Part shown: positions 27,501-35,476 of the stretch, piece after piece | Layout: the number at the start of each line of letters is the position of its first letter | Position numbering within the stretch: position 1 is the stretch's first letter | Assembly: GCA_019720755.1 (NCBI GenBank) | Contig: CP081303.1 | Location: forward strand, 3,517,501-3,581,500 | DNA length: 64,000 nucleotides | Direction: 5' to 3' | DNA from: Prolixibacteraceae bacterium | GTDB taxonomy: Bacteria > Bacteroidota > Bacteroidia > Bacteroidales > Prolixibacteraceae | The notes under the pieces: generated by a model | Told to the model about the DNA's origin: nothing | Seen by the model: the letters and a program-made list of their open reading frames with translations, nothing else | Database searches by the model: none | Translations under genes and position numbers: made by a program

Positions 27501-27617
27501 ACTTTGGGTACATTGGTCAGTCTTTTTGTGGTTCCACTTCTTTTTGTCTTGGTAATGAAGCGTAGGAGGAATGGAAAGCGTAGGATTTATGGAGAGTCAA
27601 AAAATGTGTCGTTATGA
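24549..27617 (+). CDS. RND permease 1 (AcrB/MdtB-like)
   Basis: 1022 aa, full-length RND transporter: N-terminal TM1 (VGMVFLSLAILGVVSLL) then LPKVSIPQITVRTQ, a large periplasmic loop, a TM2-6 bundle around residues 335-480 with GVGMMIDNAIIVMDNI (TM4 proton-relay Asp), a second loop, and a TM8-12 bundle to the end. It overlaps the next permease gene by 4 bp. Family members export drugs, metals, lipids or other amphiphiles. The substrate cannot be read from sequence, but the operon suggests a link to the secreted peptides. Confidence 0.92.
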   Translation: MHKEIVRRPIAVGMVFLSLAILGVVSLLKLPIAMLPKVSIPQITVRTQMADASATVLEQQVVQNLRNSLMQLPHLKDIHSDSRDGSGTISLRFYYGTDIDRAFVATHEKIDRTLSMLPKELERPQVMKASVTDLPVCYIQVTPRDSVTSTNFLALSKFVHSVVLRRLEQIPEVAMVDQSGVMRSQIVLIPNSPMLQMHHITMDDLERYLRNSQVHCNDLRVVDGAYEFFFSYNGSIQTRADLEKLYYKHEGVTIPLKELVSIEERMVPHQGLVLDGGKRAISLAVIQKSEARFQDLKASLNEVMNDLTAAYPSLHFEVNRDQTTLLSYAIENLKQSLWIGALLAVIVMFFFMKDFRVSLLMTITIPISLVICFMGFYWLHITMNLISISGLILGVGMMIDNAIIVMDNITQHRERGASLEDACVVGASEVFKPMLSSALTTCAVFVPLIFLSGISGALFYDQAMAITLGLGISLLVSVTFLPVVYRLIFQHDTKVDFKETHWVEKLIDIYERCMIFCMRRRGLILSLSLVVMVAGGWIGVMLPKQMIPTVAQNEFGVKISWNRPVTLVENRNRVTQILDGVKDKTTMSVAYVGTQDFVMFQGDATGVGDAMLYLSTAQSDSLDVVAQMIVDGIYDVYPEASVSVVPSENFLTLFLGGEQAPVQARFLLDDMENISPLHEVWDGLENLSALDTVPEISLKEVCQIELDPIKMQAWSIDPQQVEKMLKRTLGQETILTVSEGVSRVPVVLTMPRQKDFDFMNKGCVLNGQGDPIPLSHIAKGLAIERLKNIEGGTVGSYYPLDINHVEQLKDANLLMSAINKVVDRVKNVSVVYGGSIWERDSMINELIGVFVVSLLLLYLIMTIQFESFVLPFIVLVEVPIDLFGVMGMLWIFGQSINLMSLIGVVVMSGIIINDSILKIDTIQALMIQEHMSLYRALLVGGRRRFKSIVMTSLTTIFAMIPFLFGSGIGNDLQVPLAISVIGGMTLGTLVSLFVVPLLFVLVMKRRRNGKRRIYGESKNVSL

Positions 27618-30600
27618 TGAGACGTTCCACATTCTCCACGATACTGTTCTTTGTTGTCCTCTCCTTGATAGGACTGGTTGCAAGTAGACACCTAGATCTT
27701 CGTTTGATGCCATCAAGAACATCGAAAAAGGTTTCGGTATATTTTTATTGGCCTAATGCCACTTCGCGTACTATTGAGCAAGAGATTACCTCTAAAATAG
27801 AGTCTTCCTTGTCTACACTCCAAGGGGTGAAGGAGATAGAGTCGCGTACGAATGAGGGAGGAGGAAGTGTGACGATCTCTTTAAAGAAGGCCGTAGACTT
27901 AGAGATGTTTGAATTTCAAGCACTATCTGTCCTACGCCGAGTATATCGATCTTTTCCGGATGGGGTCTCTTTCCCGTCTTTGAAGGTGGGAGGAGTAGAG
28001 AAGGAGAAACCGATATTACGAGTTCAGTTGATCGCTAAAAGCCTTCAGAATGAAATTTACCACTATGTAGAGAAACATGTAATCCCAAAATTGGGTGTGG
28101 TTGAGGGGGTTCAATCGGTGATACTGTATGGGAAGAATCGTATGGTGTGGAACATTGAATATAAAACAGATGTTTGTGATATCTTAGGGGTGACTCCCCA
28201 AAGAATAAGTCAAGCACTCTCTATGCATCTTAAGAGTTTTCAAGTAGGGGTTATGGAGACTAAGAGTCACTATGCGGTTCAAGTTTGGCTTCGAACAAAA
28301 GTTTCCCCAAAGAGTACATTAGCCAATATTCCAATCGAGATTCATAAAGGGAGACAGATTTTATTGGGAGATGTAGCGGATATTTATCGAGCTCCTGTGA
28401 CTTCTCGACAAGTGGTACATGTGGATGGCAAGCAGGTTGTCTCTTTTACTGTTGTTCCAGAAGAGGGAGTCAATCAGTTGGTGTTAGAACGCACTGTATT
28501 GAGTGAAATAGATAAACTTCAAAAGGAGTTGCCAGAAGATTGGAAGTTTAAATTAACATATAATGCAGCGGAGCTCCTTCGAGAGTCTCTTACTACGATG
28601 CTTTACCGTACCTTTCTTTCGTTGCTTTTGTTGTTTTTATTTGTATGGTGGGTAACACGTAGTGGACGCTATCTCTTTTATGTGGTGGTTTCCTTATTTG
28701 TGAATATTTCTATTGCGATAGGATTCTATCGTCTGTTTGGAGTAGAGGTTCATATGTATGCTTTGGCTGGTTTTACCATCTCTTTGGGAATGGTGATTGA
28801 CAACACCATTGTGATGATTGATCATCTTCGATATAAAGGGGGAATGCAGGTCTTTTGGGCTATATTGGCAGCAACTTTAACTACGATTGGTGCTTTGTCT
28901 GTTATCTTCTTCCAGTCGGAGTCAGTACAGCTTATATTAAAAGATTTTTCTTGGGTTGTGATTATCCATTTGGCTCTCTCACTAGTCATTGCACTGTATT
29001 TGATTCCTGCACTCATGGATCGTTTTCCAATAAAAACATCGCATAGTAGAAAAAGGGTAGGGAGACAGCGAATTCAGGTTCGTTTCGCGGGGTATTACAA
29101 GCAACTTCTGCTCTTCTTGCGTCGTTATCGTTGGGCTTCTTTGGTGTTGATGATTTGGGCTTTTGGACTGCCTGTATATCTTTTGCCATCTTCTTTAGAA
29201 GAGAATGTTCCTATGCACTCTTTATACAATAAAATATTTCAGTCTGAATGGTTTCAGGAGAACCGATATAGCATAGAGAAGTATTTAGGAGGTACGTTTT
29301 ATCAATTCCATGAAGCGATTGAGCAGGGACATCGTGATGATAAAGTGGAGGAGACAAAGTTGATACTCTCTTGTGAGAATAGGGAAGGGGGAACTTATGA
29401 GCATTTAAAACAGATTGCTTATAGAGTGGAACGTCATTTGGCAAAATATCATGAAATTAAGACGTTTATTACGACCCTATCAAATCCTGATCGATTTGAT
29501 ATAGAGGTATATTTCACTCCTAAAGGAGAGAACAGCCCTTTGCCTTTTACGGTAAAAAAAGATTTGGAAGTGTTTGGCGTGGTGACAGGTGGAGTAAACT
29601 GGACTGTGAGAGGTGTCGGAAAAGCGTATGCGAAGATGCCTGAGACAGAGATTCCTGATCAGGTGATCGAACTGCATGGTTATGAGTATGATCAGTTGAT
29701 GAAATATGCCAATGATTTAGTTCTTGCGATGAAGTGTCATGAGCGAGTTAAAAAAGTGAAAGTAGCGGGAGAGACTGGTTGGATGATTGTGAAGAAGGAG
29801 GGGCGGAAACTTAAAATGGATAGAGCAAAATTGAATGAAAGGGGTGTGCAACTTTCACAACTATATCGTGCTTTAACCAAACATACGAGGAAGCATCGTT
29901 ACACTATTCAGACTCCATGGTTAAAGACCCAGCAGATGTCGCTATTTTCTGATCAGTATAATAGATATGATATATGGAGCCTACAGCATGAATATATCGA
30001 CGGAGATTATGGTTATGTTCCTTTGGGAAGTGTGATGACTATGGAGGAAGGATCAATTGTATTTCCGGTATTAAAGAAGAATCAACAATACCTTCTGTAT
30101 GTGAATTTTACATTTCAGGGGAGTGATAAGACGATGGAGAAGATTATTGGTGCGGACATACAGTCTATTCAGAGTGAAATGCCTATGGGGTTTACTGTTG
30201 ACTTCAAAGATTATAATCAACAGTGGTATGAGGAGGATCCTGTTCTTTTGTGGTTGTCTATCGCTTTGTTTATCATCTTTGTTATCTGCACTGTATTGCT
30301 TGAATCCATTCGACAGCCCCTTAGTGTGTTGATGGTTTTGCCATTGAGCTTTACCGGTGTATTTTTTATGTTTGGAACTTTGAAGTTGCCTTGTGATTAT
30401 GGGGGGTATGCTTCGTTTATCATGCTGAGTGGGATTGCGGTGAATGCTGCGCTTTATATCATGAATGACTATAATTCATTTAAGAAAAGGTATTCGGATA
30501 GAGGGAGTCTTTTCTGTTTTATGAAAGCAGTGCATTATAAGATCTCTCCAATCATGCTTACGATACTATCTACTGTTTTAGGTTTGATCCCGTTCTTACT

Positions 30601-30733
30601 GTTCCAAAAAGGAGAGGTATTTTGGTACTCTTTTGCAATTGGAACCATTGGAGGATTGCTATTCTCTGTAGTTGCTATCTTTTTTATTTTGCCACTCTTT
30701 ATACTACCTAAGGGTGTTTCTAGTAGAAGGTAA
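27614..30733 (+). CDS. RND permease 2 (AcrB/MdtC-like)
   Basis: 1039 aa. It has the same RND layout as its neighbour but is clearly divergent: TM1 TILFFVVLSLIGLVASR, then YFYWPNATSRTIEQE; the TM4 motif SLGMVIDNTIVMIDHL keeps the relay Asp. Two adjacent RND permeases with one adaptor suggest a mixed trimer, as in MdtBC. No outer-membrane TolC partner lies nearby, so it must use one encoded elsewhere. The ATGA overlap shows coupled translation. It is the last gene of the operon, facing the rubredoxin fusion gene. Confidence 0.9.
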   Translation: MMRRSTFSTILFFVVLSLIGLVASRHLDLRLMPSRTSKKVSVYFYWPNATSRTIEQEITSKIESSLSTLQGVKEIESRTNEGGGSVTISLKKAVDLEMFEFQALSVLRRVYRSFPDGVSFPSLKVGGVEKEKPILRVQLIAKSLQNEIYHYVEKHVIPKLGVVEGVQSVILYGKNRMVWNIEYKTDVCDILGVTPQRISQALSMHLKSFQVGVMETKSHYAVQVWLRTKVSPKSTLANIPIEIHKGRQILLGDVADIYRAPVTSRQVVHVDGKQVVSFTVVPEEGVNQLVLERTVLSEIDKLQKELPEDWKFKLTYNAAELLRESLTTMLYRTFLSLLLLFLFVWWVTRSGRYLFYVVVSLFVNISIAIGFYRLFGVEVHMYALAGFTISLGMVIDNTIVMIDHLRYKGGMQVFWAILAATLTTIGALSVIFFQSESVQLILKDFSWVVIIHLALSLVIALYLIPALMDRFPIKTSHSRKRVGRQRIQVRFAGYYKQLLLFLRRYRWASLVLMIWAFGLPVYLLPSSLEENVPMHSLYNKIFQSEWFQENRYSIEKYLGGTFYQFHEAIEQGHRDDKVEETKLILSCENREGGTYEHLKQIAYRVERHLAKYHEIKTFITTLSNPDRFDIEVYFTPKGENSPLPFTVKKDLEVFGVVTGGVNWTVRGVGKAYAKMPETEIPDQVIELHGYEYDQLMKYANDLVLAMKCHERVKKVKVAGETGWMIVKKEGRKLKMDRAKLNERGVQLSQLYRALTKHTRKHRYTIQTPWLKTQQMSLFSDQYNRYDIWSLQHEYIDGDYGYVPLGSVMTMEEGSIVFPVLKKNQQYLLYVNFTFQGSDKTMEKIIGADIQSIQSEMPMGFTVDFKDYNQQWYEEDPVLLWLSIALFIIFVICTVLLESIRQPLSVLMVLPLSFTGVFFMFGTLKLPCDYGGYASFIMLSGIAVNAALYIMNDYNSFKKRYSDRGSLFCFMKAVHYKISPIMLTILSTVLGLIPFLLFQKGEVFWYSFAIGTIGGLLFSVVAIFFILPLFILPKGVSSRR

Positions 30734-30815
30734 CCAATGTAACCGATGATACCTTTTAGGGAGATACGACCATTGTGCGATCGATTCTCCGAAAAAGGTT
30801 TGTATTTGTTGTAAT

Positions 30816-31568
30816 TTAGATCTCTACGAAATCATCTTTAGGCGCATTACAAACAGGGCATGTCCATTCGCCGGATAATTCATCGAAGGTGTGCTCGTGT
30901 TCGGGATCGGATTCGTCATATACATATCCACAGATTTCGCAACGCATCTGCTTGGGTTTTGTTTTTGGTTGGTTTGTATCCTCTTTAGGAGTCTCCTCTT
31001 TTTTCGGCTCTTCTTTATGTAACTTGATATGTGTTGGAGAATTTTTAGGAGAGAAACCATGTTTCATCGCTTGATATTGTGCATAGGTCAAAGATTCAAT
31101 ATCCGTGTCGGAGAGCGCATAGTCTATAATCGAGCCGATATAGAGTTGGTGGGTTCCAATATCCATTGACTTCTCTACTTTGCATAGAAACCATGCATTG
31201 CAGTTTTCCGTTACAATAGGAATATCTTCTTGTATGATGTGTTCCACCTGGTCAAACTTATTGTTTTGGTCACTGTGGGTGTATCCAAAGGTGGTAATCT
31301 GCTCTTTGGAGAGTGCCTGAGTCATAACAGAAATGGCAAATTTCTGACTCTCTTCAATATGTTTTGTTGTGTCGTTATCGTGGTTGCTACAAAAAGCAAA
31401 CAGAGGAGGGAATGCAGATACTTGAAAAACACAGTTTGCTAGATAGGCTGCTTTCCCTCTATCCGATGCGGAGGATACTACATATATACCATAAGATGGT
31501 TTAAGATATGCATCTATTATTTGACTCTCTTTTTCTGTGGGTAGATCGCTTTTTTTCTTCCAACTCAT
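30816..31568 (-). CDS. Flavin reductase domain fused to rubredoxin (high-molecular-weight rubredoxin)
   Basis: 250 aa. Residues 1 to about 170 are a FMN-binding flavin-reductase-like domain (YLKPSYGIYVVSS, FAISVMTQ, YIGSIIDYAL). A charged Lys/Glu/Pro linker (about 178-207) joins it to a rubredoxin with Fe ligands C210-x2-C213 and C237-x2-C240 (MRCEICGYVYD, WTCPVCNAPKDDF). This is the layout of Hrb-type proteins, which pass electrons from NADH to flavodiiron O2/NO reductases in anaerobes. No flavodiiron protein is in the window. Confidence 0.9.
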   Translation of the reverse strand: MSWKKKSDLPTEKESQIIDAYLKPSYGIYVVSSASDRGKAAYLANCVFQVSAFPPLFAFCSNHDNDTTKHIEESQKFAISVMTQALSKEQITTFGYTHSDQNNKFDQVEHIIQEDIPIVTENCNAWFLCKVEKSMDIGTHQLYIGSIIDYALSDTDIESLTYAQYQAMKHGFSPKNSPTHIKLHKEEPKKEETPKEDTNQPKTKPKQMRCEICGYVYDESDPEHEHTFDELSGEWTCPVCNAPKDDFVEI

Positions 31569-31648
31569 TGTCTCAATTTTATTTAGGTTTCTAATAAAGC
31601 TATGATAAATAGAAACAGATGGTAGAAAGAAAAGTTCTATAAGTATTG

Positions 31649-32098
31649 CTACTTTATAACATGTACGGCATCATTCTTTAGAAAATTAACTTCTCTTTTA
31701 CGAAGATGTAGTTGGATTGCGATATCGACTGTATCATTTGCTGTAACCCCTGCAACAGGTTTAGAGTAGAATTCCATAATATTGGCTTTCTCTCCTTGTT
31801 GCACGTTGGTAAATTCGTTTGCTACTCCTGTTCCATCTCTGAAACTTACTAGATAGCGGTCGAAGGTGATATCTGTTGGAAAGTTTTCTTCCCCAATTGC
31901 TTCTACTTTCATTACCAAAGCCAATGTCTTTCCATCCGTTTCAGATGTCTCAAGCCACATGGTCGTCTTCATCTCAAGATTGTGTCCAAAAAGTTGGTCT
32001 TTGGCATTGGCATCACATGGACATATGTGGTTTGTTAAGGCACATTGAGAAAAAAGAAGGATACTAAAAAGTGCCACTATTGCAAGTCTTAATTTCAT
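31649..32098 (-). CDS. Small lipoprotein of unknown function
   Basis: 149 aa with lipobox ILLFSQC (Cys about 19) then ALTNHICPCD, giving a CPC pair right after the lipid anchor. The rest is beta-rich with no motif I recognise (MKVEAIGEENFPTDITFDRYLVSF). Its start is 1 bp after the stop of the gene at 32100-32603, so the two are co-transcribed. Confidence 0.65.
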   Translation of the reverse strand: MKLRLAIVALFSILLFSQCALTNHICPCDANAKDQLFGHNLEMKTTMWLETSETDGKTLALVMKVEAIGEENFPTDITFDRYLVSFRDGTGVANEFTNVQQGEKANIMEFYSKPVAGVTANDTVDIAIQLHLRKREVNFLKNDAVHVIK

Positions 32099-32099
32099 C

Positions 32100-32603
32100 T
32101 TATAATTGGTTTATGGTTCCTACGCGAGTTGGTGTGATTCGTCCTTTGTCGAGCATCCAAAACAGTTTGTGACAACCTTTTGTTAGGTCTTTATACATCT
32201 GTTCGGCAACCAAGACTCTTTTGCCTTCATAAAGACCAAGATGATTCACTCCTTCTTCAAGCTGAGTCTCTGAAATAAGGAGTAGTTCGTTACTTGGGAT
32301 AAAAGAGTGGGTAAGTTGGTTTCTAAACTTAAGAAATAGCCAGTGGTCTTTGTTGATGATTTTGTATCGATCACCAAGAAGCCAATTGAGTCCTTTGGAG
32401 AATCTTTTGGCAGATTGTCCTGTTGCTTTCATTGGTTTTTTATCTAAAAATGCTCCTAATGTTTCAATGGCTTGTCCCATTAGTATAAATGAGAAAAAGG
32501 TGAACTTCTCTTGTTGAAGTCTTCCTATCTCGTCGATAAAGAATTTCTGAACAAATGCTTTCTGTTGTTCTATTAATTGGTCCTGAATCTCTTTTTCCAT
32601 CAT
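32100..32603 (-). CDS. Conserved cytosolic protein, function unknown
   Basis: 167 aa, no signal peptide, mostly helical: MMEKEIQDQLIEQQKAFVQKFF, LGAFLDKKP, then WLFLKFRNQLTHSFIPSNELLLI, which resembles HEPN-like or abortive-infection helices with an R-x4-H core (RNQLTH). That is a weak resemblance only. It is the first gene of a two-gene unit with the lipoprotein. Confidence 0.6.
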   Translation of the reverse strand: MMEKEIQDQLIEQQKAFVQKFFIDEIGRLQQEKFTFFSFILMGQAIETLGAFLDKKPMKATGQSAKRFSKGLNWLLGDRYKIINKDHWLFLKFRNQLTHSFIPSNELLLISETQLEEGVNHLGLYEGKRVLVAEQMYKDLTKGCHKLFWMLDKGRITPTRVGTINQL

Positions 32604-32949
32604 GGATCTTAGTCACTTTTTTTTCAAAGATATAAATAAAACTCAATCTTACTCTTAAGAAAATTTCTTGCTGTGTAATTGATATGATGAGTTCTTATTT
32701 TAAAGTTGTTTAGATCCCAAAGGAACTGTTTGTAAGGTTTAATTTATCGTGGCAGAAAAGATTTTGTTCCACTCTTTTGAAATACTTCATGCTACAACAT
32801 GTTCGATTTGACTCTATGATCAAGATTATTTATATTGAGATTGTTATTATTGATCTTGATTTAACCTTAAAAACGCAATCATTTCACTATTTTTGAAGTG
32901 ATAAAAATGAAAATGAAAGCATTAATCAAAATATATAATTGTAAGCATT
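32604..32949. other. Gene-free gap before trxB
   Basis: 346 bp with divergent genes on both sides. It must contain two promoters. No RNA gene or repeat seen. Confidence 0.55.
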
Positions 32950-33909
32950 ATGAGCGATACAAATGTAACAAACGTTGAGAGAGTAAAGTGTTTGATTGTT
33001 GGATCTGGTCCTGCTGGTTATACTGCCGCTATTTACGCTGCTAGAGCGAATATGAGCCCAGTATTGTATGAAGGTTTGCAACCTGGTGGTCAGTTAACAA
33101 CGACAACTGAGGTGGAGAATTTTCCTGGTTATCCTGAGGGAGTTACTGGTCCAGTGTTAATGGAGGATCTTAAGAAACAAGCTTCTCGTTTCGGTGCGGA
33201 TATGCGTTGGGGAATTGTTACAGATGTTACTTTTGAAGGGGATATTCATAAAGTAGTTGTGGATGGTGCTACAACCATTGAGGCTGAAACGGTAATTATC
33301 GCAACAGGTGCTTCTGCAAAGTATCTTGGTTTGGAAGATGAAAAGAAATATGCTGGTTCTGGGGTTTCTGCATGTGCTACTTGTGATGGTTTTTTCTATA
33401 GAGGAAAAGATATTGCTGTGGTAGGTGGTGGAGATACTGCTTTAGAAGAGGCTATGTATCTATCAAACTTGTGTAAAAAAGTATATCTAATTGTACGTCG
33501 TGATGAATTGAGAGCTTCTAAAGTGATGCAAGAGCGTCTAGAGAAGACTGAAAACATTGAGGTTCTTTGGAAGCATCAAACAGTAGGTCTTACTGGAGAT
33601 GGTGTGGTAGAAGGAGCTGTCTTGGTGAAAAACAAAGGAGAAGAGAATGAGGAGAATGTAGAGATTAAAATTGATGGATTTTTCTTGGCTATTGGACATA
33701 ATCCAAACTCAGAAGTATTTAAGAAGTATATTAATACAGATGAAGTTGGTTATATCTTAACTGAAGGAGTTACTTCAAAAACAAATGTACCTGGAGTATT
33801 TGCTTGTGGTGATGTGATGGATAATAGCTATCGTCAAGCAATTACTGCTGCTGGTTCTGGTTGTAAAGCCGCTTTAGATGCAGAGCGTTATTTGGCAGAA
33901 AAAGCTTAA
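32950..33909 (+). CDS. trxB: Thioredoxin-disulfide reductase
   Basis: 319 aa; reduces thioredoxin with NADPH through FAD. The FAD site is IVGSGPAGYTAAIYAAR (residues 17-32), the redox-active C142-A-T-C145 is in SACATCDGFF, the NADPH site is VVGGGDTALEEAMYL, and the C-terminal FAD motif is FACGDVMDNSYRQAITAAGSG. Length and order are typical. It is monocistronic, with a terminator right after. It may also supply reducing power for the envelope redoxins, but nothing local shows that. Confidence 0.96.
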   Translation: MSDTNVTNVERVKCLIVGSGPAGYTAAIYAARANMSPVLYEGLQPGGQLTTTTEVENFPGYPEGVTGPVLMEDLKKQASRFGADMRWGIVTDVTFEGDIHKVVVDGATTIEAETVIIATGASAKYLGLEDEKKYAGSGVSACATCDGFFYRGKDIAVVGGGDTALEEAMYLSNLCKKVYLIVRRDELRASKVMQERLEKTENIEVLWKHQTVGLTGDGVVEGAVLVKNKGEENEENVEIKIDGFFLAIGHNPNSEVFKKYINTDEVGYILTEGVTSKTNVPGVFACGDVMDNSYRQAITAAGSGCKAALDAERYLAEKA

Positions 33910-33931
33910 TAATAGAGATATTAATTTATCG

Positions 33932-33966
33932 AAGGGAAGATTCTTTTAAAAGATCTTCCCTTTTGA
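33932..33966 (+). terminator. Intrinsic terminator after trxB
   Basis: AAGGGAAGAT and ATCTTCCCTT form a 10-bp stem followed by TTT. Confidence 0.8.
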
Positions 33967-33969
33967 TTT

Positions 33970-35157
33970 CTATCGGAGGGTTCCAAACAAATTGTTTTGT
34001 TCGAATATCTTTACTGCTCTCTCTTCAATGGGAATCCGCTTAATAATAGGGTTTCTAACCCATTTACTTCGAAGGTGTTTTGGAGCTATTACTTTGTATA
34101 CCAGTGCGTCGTATGTTGAAAGAGCTTTAGGTTTTTCAAAAATATTGATCGGTTCATTTCCTATCTCTGTTAGTAATGCTTCTACCTCTATTTCATATTT
34201 TTTGTTCAATGAATTCATTTGATTTACACAATGAATGTGAACAGTCTTCACTTTTCATTCGGTTTCGCTATCGTTATACAATATTTCAAAGGATAGATTA
34301 GAGAATAGAATCTTTTCATGCTTTTGTCCTGGCGTTATTAAGCTGCTTTTTATGGTTCCTTTGTATTTAAGAATGGTGAGATATTGGGGATTGATCCAAA
34401 CACTCCCCTCTACAATAGCTCTTTTTACTTTCTTCTTAGGGGTAAATATTATTTCGTAAATCTCAGAATCTTCAGTTTTGTATGATATAATCTTTGTATT
34501 ATAAAATCTTGTGTAGTTTATGCTGATTGGTGTTATAATCTTCTTTCTAGATATATGACCTTCACTTATAGGAGTCATCGTAGTCGCTTGAAAAAAATTG
34601 TTGAAAGTTAGGTATTGAATTGAGTCTTGATCTTTTAACTTGGCATACCTTCCCGTAATAAGCGATATGTGGTCTAAGTGAATATAGGGGTTTGCCGCAA
34701 TATATGTTTCTAGGATCTCATTACACTGTTTATTGGTATAGGTCATCTGTCGATAGAAGAAATTGGTCCTTATATGGGCATTTTCTAGCTTTATCATTGC
34801 TGATTTAGTAATAAGATCTTTCATGAGTTTGTCTTTGTCTAACGGTCTTACAATAATTTCATCGAGACTTATTTGATTCTGCTCTAAAAGTATGGTTGAT
34901 CCTATTTTATCTAATGTAATGGATTGGGGTTTATATCCAATGTATGAGATGGTGATATAAGTTGTCTTTTGATTGCATTTAATGGAGAAGTTTCCATCCT
35001 TATTAGAGATTGTTTTTCTTCCATCATCGGTTGAGATTGTACAATAGGGAATTGCAGCTTTTGTCTATTTATCCAAGATATTTGAATGGATGGAGGGTTG
35101 TCCTAAGCTAATATTGGTAAGGAATAGAACGAAGAGGAAGGGTAGGATTTTGTTTAT
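33970..35157 (-). pseudogene. Dead carboxypeptidase-regulatory-like secreted protein
   Basis: One continuous minus-strand frame reads from 35157 to 33970. It opens INKILPFLFVLFLTNISLGQ, a complete signal peptide whose first codon is ATA where ATG is expected. The TAG at 35067-35065 interrupts NILDK*TKAAIPYCTI, the usual start of a carboxypeptidase-D regulatory-like beta domain (GNFSIKC, TISYIGYKPQ). A second stop, TGA at 34257-34255, lies before KVKTVHIHC. The tail IIKRIPIEERAVKIFEQNNLFG is typical of the family. Without the stops it would be about 395 aa. All three lesions fit single G:C to A:T changes. No frameshift is needed. Confidence 0.85.
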
Positions 35158-35476
35158 GTATCTTTTATGTTTATCATAATAGATACTAAAGTTAGTTTGT
35201 TCTTATGGTTATTGAATAATGCATCTGTATGTTAATATATGTTTAACTGATTTATTAGAAAGAGTTAACAGTTCTCTGCTGTGTTATATAAAAGTAGGGT
35301 TGGAGGTTCAAAAATCAATATTTTATCTGTATTGTATTCTTGTACATTGTTTTTTAATCTAAAATTCACATTACGTTTAAATGTCATTCTTGATGAAATA
35401 TACAAACAAAAAAGGAGCGTCCATGAATGAACGCTCCTTTTCAAAAAAAGGTATATATTTTAACCATATGTTTTAA
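35158..35476. other. Gene-free gap with a terminator
   Basis: About 320 bp between two minus-strand loci, AT-rich. It holds only the terminator listed separately and presumably the old promoter of the pseudogene. Confidence 0.55.
35408..35442 (-). terminator. Terminator of the oxoamine synthase gene
   Basis: GGAGCGT and ACGCTCC form a stem flanked by AAAA/TTTT. On the minus strand it ends in a T run (TTTTTTG). Confidence 0.8.

Noticed and set aside
34252-35067. Stop-codon recoding (TAG or TGA read-through) in the carboxypeptidase-regulatory-like gene
   Set aside because: Two different stops plus a lost ATG in one gene are far better explained by decay; no selenocysteine element is seen.
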